NCBI GenBank assembly: GCA_028561875.1
Contig: JAQQTI010000001.1
Location: 124,001-188,000, forward strand
From: Methanomassiliicoccaceae archaeon COG_1
GTDB taxonomy: Archaea > Thermoplasmatota > Thermoplasmata > Methanomassiliicoccales > Methanomethylophilaceae
Direction of reading: 5' to 3'
Length of the DNA: 64,000 bases
Part shown: positions 61,973 to 64,000 of the stretch, piece after piece
Layout of the letters: every line of letters starts with the position of its first letter
How positions within the stretch are numbered: position 1 is the first letter of the stretch
Translations under genes and position numbers: made by a program
Notes under the pieces: model-generated
Database searches by the model: none
Seen by the model: only the letters and a program-made list of their open reading frames with translations
Told to the model about the DNA's origin: nothing

Positions 61973-63112
61973 ATGGCCGATGAGAAGAGGGACTACTATG
62001 AAGTACTCGGCGTCTCCAAGGATGCTACCCCCGACGAGATCAAGAGGGCGTATCGCGGCCTGGCGAAGAAATACCACCCGGACGTCTCCACCGAGCCGAA
62101 GGAGGTCGCGGAGGCTAAGTTCAAGGGCATCTCCGAGGCCTACGAGGTCCTCTCCGACGCCGAGAAGCGCAGACTGTACGACCAGTACGGCCATGCCGGC
62201 GTCGACGGAAGCTTCGGTCAGGGCGGCTTCACCTGGGACGACTTCACACACGCCGAAGACATCTCGGACATCTTCGGGGACCTCTTCGGCAGCATGTTCG
62301 GCGGGGGCTACCGCCGCACGGCGGGCCCAGGCGGGCCCCGCGCCGGCGACTCCCTCCGCTACGACCTCGAGGTGGACCTCGCGGATGTACTGCACGGCAA
62401 GAATGCGCAAATCAACGTCTCCCATGCCGTGGAGTGCTCTGACTGCCGCGGCACTGGCGGGAAGAACGGCAAGACCAAGACCTGCCCCGGCTGCGGCGGT
62501 TCAGGGCAGGAGCAGACCGTCCGGCGGACGGCCTTCGGCAACATGGTTTCGGTCTCCCCCTGCTCCCACTGTGGCGGCACCGGGAGGTCCTACGACGAAG
62601 TCTGCCCGACCTGCCGCGGCAAGGGCCGTCTGAATAAGATTGCGAAGGTCGCGGTCACCGTGCCCGCGGGTGTCGAGGACGGCATGAGGTTCCGCGTGAG
62701 GGGCCAGGGCGATGCCGGTTACAACGGCGGGCCCCCCGGCGACCTCTATGTGGTTGTACACATCCGGTCCGTCACCGGCTTCGAACGCGACGGGGCCGAC
62801 CTATGGATCAAGGGCGAGACCACCTATCCGCGTCTGGTCCTCGGCGGGAGCATAACCGTCAAGAACCTCGAAGGGCAGGACGTGGAGGTCACCATCCCCG
62901 CGGGGACACAGGTCGGGGGGGTGCTGAAGGTATCCGGGCAGGGCCTGCCCTCTTTAGGCAGGGCGTTCCGCGGCAGCCTGTACATCCGTCTCGGGATCAC
63001 CGTGCCGAAGAGGACGACGGAGCTCGAGAAGGAGCTCCTCACCAAGCTAGATGCTGAGGCCGGGAGGAAGCCAAGAAAGAAGAACCTGAAGGATCGCCTG
63101 GGTGCGAGGCGA
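61973..63112 (+). CDS. dnaJ: Chaperone DnaJ
   Basis: J domain ([25 protein letters not shown]), Gly/Phe-rich linker, four CxxCxGxG zinc repeats ([34 protein letters not shown]) and the C-terminal peptide-binding domains. Family length is about 380. It ends [10 protein letters not shown] followed by CGA (63110-63112), 379 residues. The standard code extends it 156 codons antisense through the YbjN-like gene to 63580. It completes grpE-dnaK-dnaJ and starts ten bases after dnaK. Confidence 0.93.
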
Positions 63113-63154
63113 TCCCGGCCCGGTGCGAAACCGGGGGAGAAGCACTTCACTCCA

Positions 63155-63640
63155 TTACCCGAACATCGGATCTACGAAATGCGTGTTCTCGGGGATGAGC
63201 CTTTTGAGGTCGCCGTCGTGCTCGTCGACGGTCGACACCACCATGCTGAGGATTCCGTTGATGAGGTCCTGCGAGGGGCGGTAGTCCGCGGCGAACATGA
63301 AGTGGTACCTGTACATCACGCGCCCGGACTCAGGGTCGAGTATGAAGGCGCCGAAGTGCAGCCCTGCGTTGAGCTCGTTCAGGCCGTTGAGGATGTCCTT
63401 GTAGGATTCGATGGGGGCCTGGAGGTCCAGGAGGCTGTTGAAGCACAAGAACGGGTTCTCCTTGTCGACGGTGATCTCGACCTTGATGGGGAGGTCATCC
63501 CCCTGGAACGTCGAGTACACCGTGAAGATGTTGGCATCGGTCTTGTATTTGATCCCCTCCCCGTCAAGCGCCTTGCATAGGTCGCCGTAGACGGCCGACG
63601 GCGAGGTGGGCCTGTTCTTCTTCAGAGCGAGAAGTGACAT
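63155..63640 (-). CDS. YbjN-like protein
   Basis: A 161-residue alpha/beta protein of YbjN/secretion-chaperone-like fold: [80 protein letters not shown]. The function is unknown. It is convergent with dnaJ and ends with TAA 43 bp beyond the dnaJ CGA. Confidence 0.75.
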   Translation of the reverse strand: MSLLALKKNRPTSPSAVYGDLCKALDGEGIKYKTDANIFTVYSTFQGDDLPIKVEITVDKENPFLCFNSLLDLQAPIESYKDILNGLNELNAGLHFGAFILDPESGRVMYRYHFMFAADYRPSQDLINGILSMVVSTVDEHDGDLKRLIPENTHFVDPMFG

Positions 63641-63805
63641 TGCGCATGAAACCCCTGTGAAGTATTAAAAAGAGGCAGTGCGCTGGATGGATATTTTGTA
63701 GCATCGTGCCCTATTTTGGGCCCAGGAAGCCATGCAGATTTCAGATGCCAGCGTTCGTATGCGCCGCTGAGCGGGGATCGGCCACGATCTTGGCGGCAAC
63801 TCACG

Positions 63806-63815
63806 CTTTTATAGC
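63806..63815 (+). promoter_or_regulatory. TATA box of the TerC-like gene
   Basis: CTTTTATAGC is about 21-30 bp before ATG 63836; a leaderless mRNA is likely. Confidence 0.45.
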
Positions 63816-63835
63816 GCCAGAGCATGGCATGGGGC

Positions 63836-64000
63836 ATGGCTGGCGTCGAGACGTACCTGTGGGTCGTTTTCATCGTAGTCTTCGTGGTACTGATGTCCCT
63901 CGACCTCGGGCTGGTGGACCGCGGGGAGAAGCACATCGACGCAAGGAAAGCGTCGAAGATGGCGATCGCATATGTCGCCGTCGCCGTCGCCTTCGGCCTG
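63836..64000 (+). CDS. TerC-family integral membrane protein (partial)
   Basis: The first 55 codons: MAGVETYLWVVFIVVFVVLM, then SLDLGLVDRGEKHIDARKAS and IAYVAVAVAFGL. The first helix followed by a DLG motif and basic loop is like TerC proteins, linked to metal export. ATG 63824 adds four residues. The gene runs off the window. Confidence 0.7.
   Translation, partial: MAGVETYLWVVFIVVFVVLMSLDLGLVDRGEKHIDARKASKMAIAYVAVAVAFGL

Overview
Organism. The window is about 60% GC and archaeal: RNA polymerase subunits H, B (one unsplit gene), A' and A'', L30e, NusA, S17e, Trm56, GatD/GatE, a thermosome, VAT/CDC48 and TATA-type promoters close to start codons. An unsplit rpoB next to split A'/A'', HypB/HypE, bacterial-type GrpE-DnaK-DnaJ, a type III glutamine synthetase and the absence of TAG as a stop at any gene I accept all suggest a methanogen of the Methanomassiliicoccales (Thermoplasmata). 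That placement is inference.

Layout. 1-7 kb: ThiF-like (partial), TatD, two tRNAs, a BASS/ACR3-type permease, regulators, Trm56, an HD phosphohydrolase, thioredoxin and its reductase. 7-11.4 kb: regulator, Elp3, VAT. 11.4-20.5 kb: tRNA-Lys and the RNA polymerase operon rpoH-rpoB-rpoA1-rpoA2-rpl30e-nusA. 20.6-31.7 kb: radical SAM protein, PyrF, a giant STT3-like protein and its neighbour, TruA, PurD, HypB. 32.4-40.9 kb: GatD/GatE, flavodoxin, HemK-like methyltransferase, MBL hydrolase, zinc-finger protein, HAD phosphatase, TraB, ThyX, S17e. 40.9-48.3 kb: tRNA-Arg(GCG), a broken transposase, RqcH/NEMF, tRNA-Thr, DUF1015, HypE, TetR, tRNA-Arg(TCG). 48.4-64 kb: Apt, IMPase, a five-gene SPFH/zinc-ribbon cluster, glutamine synthetase III, thermosome, GrpE-DnaK-DnaJ, YbjN-like protein and the start of a TerC-like gene.

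Main observation. CGA behaves like a stop codon here. I went codon by codon through roughly half of the genes and phase-checked parts of others, and found no CGA inside a conserved protein body. In-frame CGA stands exactly where the protein family should end in HypE (right after the terminal Cys), DnaJ, HypB (otherwise fused in frame to PurD), GatD (a CGATG junction with gatE), TraB (otherwise 315 bp into thyX), the HVO_0476-like protein (otherwise 339 bp antisense to the HAD gene), the radical SAM protein, TruA, the HemK-like enzyme, TrxB, the HD protein, IMPase and TetR. Reading CGA as stop removes almost all long overlaps and restores normal lengths, intergenic promoters and a hairpin terminator. 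Normal TGA and TAA stops end most other genes. Possible explanations are reassignment of CGA to termination, C-to-U mRNA editing of CGA to UGA, or an unusual sequence artefact. A tRNA-Arg with anticodon UCG in the window argues against simple reassignment. In the feature list such genes end at the CGA, and the next conventional stop is stated.
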